Of a DNA stretch of 64,000 bases, positions 63,485-64,000 are shown one piece after another. The stretch covers positions 434,001 to 498,000 of the forward strand of contig NZ_PGCL01000002.1 in the NCBI RefSeq assembly GCF_004297185.1, written 5' to 3'. The notes under the pieces are model-generated. The model had not been told where the DNA came from. It saw only the letters and a list, made by a program, of their open reading frames with translations, and ran no database searches. The first letter of the stretch is position 1. Every line of letters begins with the position of its first letter. This DNA is from Methanofollis fontis (lineage in GTDB: Archaea > Halobacteriota > Methanomicrobia > Methanomicrobiales > Methanofollaceae). The position numbers and the translations under genes are program-made.

Positions 63485-64000
63485 GTGATCCGTAAACTAT
63501 CGACATTGGTGATCCTTCTCCTCCTTCTATCGACGCTGAGCATACCGGCAACCGCCGTCGGCGGAAGCGGAGGTTCGGATGGGTCGGATGGAGCAGGTTC
63601 AGAAGGGCCAGGGACACCTGGAAATAGCGGCGATTCAGCCGGAGACGGGACTGCGCCATCTGATCCCGAAGGTCCCCAGGACCAGAAAACGCAGGAAGAG
63701 CAGGAGCGCAATCAGCAGGAAACCATCGAACAACCCGGCGTCCAGATCAACCAGCAGGACCGGGACCAGACGCAGGGAAGGACCAATGTCAGCACCGATG
63801 ATGAAGCAATCATCCAGCAGAGAGACCGCGATCAATTCCTCGATCAGGTGAGCATGCGGGAGCAGAACCTTTCGGTTCAGAGAGAGGAAACATCGGTGGA
63901 AACCGCACTCTATGTGCTCTCCATCTCGGGCAATGTTACCGGGAGCAGCGGACCCGAACTGACCCGTCTTGGAACAGAACTGAACACCTCATTTGCCGCC
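63485..64000 (+). CDS. Secreted Gln/Gly-rich protein, cut by the window end
   Basis: The reading frame is open from GTG 63485 to the end (172 codons). Signal peptide: basic start (MIRKLSTL), leucine core, likely cut after ATA. Then a Gly/Ser/Asp-rich linker (GGSGGSDGSDGAGSEG) and a Gln/Asp/Glu-rich region (QKTQEEQERNQQET), followed by what begins as an ordered domain (ALYVLSISGNVTGSSGPELTRLG). Probably a surface or exported protein; family not recognised. The start is supported by GGGGGG seven bases upstream. Confidence 0.75.
   Translation, partial: MIRKLSTLVILLLLLSTLSIPATAVGGSGGSDGSDGAGSEGPGTPGNSGDSAGDGTAPSDPEGPQDQKTQEEQERNQQETIEQPGVQINQQDRDQTQGRTNVSTDDEAIIQQRDRDQFLDQVSMREQNLSVQREETSVETALYVLSISGNVTGSSGPELTRLGTELNTSFAA

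Overview
The window is archaeal and most likely comes from a methanogen of the order Methanomicrobiales. Archaeal origin is shown by glycerol-1-phosphate dehydrogenase, a geranylgeranyl reductase family enzyme, aIF2-alpha, L44e, S27e, Nop10, eIF1/SUI1, PriS, GINS, archaeal-type Leu-, Met- and Pro-tRNA synthetases, and TATA-box promoters that often sit about 25-30 bases before a start codon. The methanogen call rests on a group 3 (Mvh/Frh-like) [NiFe] hydrogenase and several families known mainly from methanogens (DUF2193, DUF2180, DUF473, DUF5611, UPF0179, UPF0058). G+C looks high (high fifties by eye). No species name can be justified from the sequence alone.

Layout. 0-2.5 kb: a ribbon-helix-helix protein, cobyric acid synthase and eIF1. 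2.7-14.6 kb: the most unusual region, two collinear minus-strand operons. The upstream one (13705 down to 8930) runs ferredoxin, V4R-domain protein, hydrogenase small subunit, hydrogenase large subunit, roadblock protein, a protein combining a small 'FxxG' domain with roadblock, and another protein with the small domain. The downstream one (8813 down to 2693) has its own promoter and runs MinD, a small-domain/beta-sandwich protein, a type II/IV secretion ATPase with a repeat-rich N-terminal arm, and two TadC/FlaJ-like membrane proteins. A prepilin peptidase diverges from the first operon. A short shared sequence pattern in three otherwise unnamed proteins ties the two operons together. My proposal, which is inference, is a hydrogen- or redox-sensing module that controls a surface machine of the type IV filament superfamily.

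14.6-28 kb: hisI, a PIN-ATPase-KH protein, leuS, an AlkD-like protein, a PAC2 protein with DUF473, tRNA-Arg(TCT), metG, a GNAT acetyltransferase, a DHH phosphoesterase and tRNA-Phe(GAA). 28-37.6 kb: signal transduction (REC-PAS-GAF-kinase, a membrane kinase with its response regulator), an archaeal riboflavin-pathway reductase, a lipoprotein, a two-subunit 2-oxoacid oxidoreductase and ferritin. 37.9-45 kb: DUF2193, DUF2180, aquaporin, DUF362 ferredoxin, a VOC protein, TPR, MntP, MsrA and endonuclease V. 45-54 kb: a copper P-type ATPase, pyruvoyl arginine decarboxylase, proS, membrane proteins, G1P dehydrogenase and an ADP-ribosylglycohydrolase. 54-61.5 kb: a core information-processing block (UPF0058, Elp3, PriS, GINS, L44e, S27e, aIF2-alpha, Nop10, PAC2, EndoQ). 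61.7-64 kb: a ferredoxin with geranylgeranyl reductase, then a secreted Gln-rich protein cut by the window end.

Genes are tightly packed, with many 4-14 base overlaps. I saw no IS element, CRISPR array or rRNA gene.
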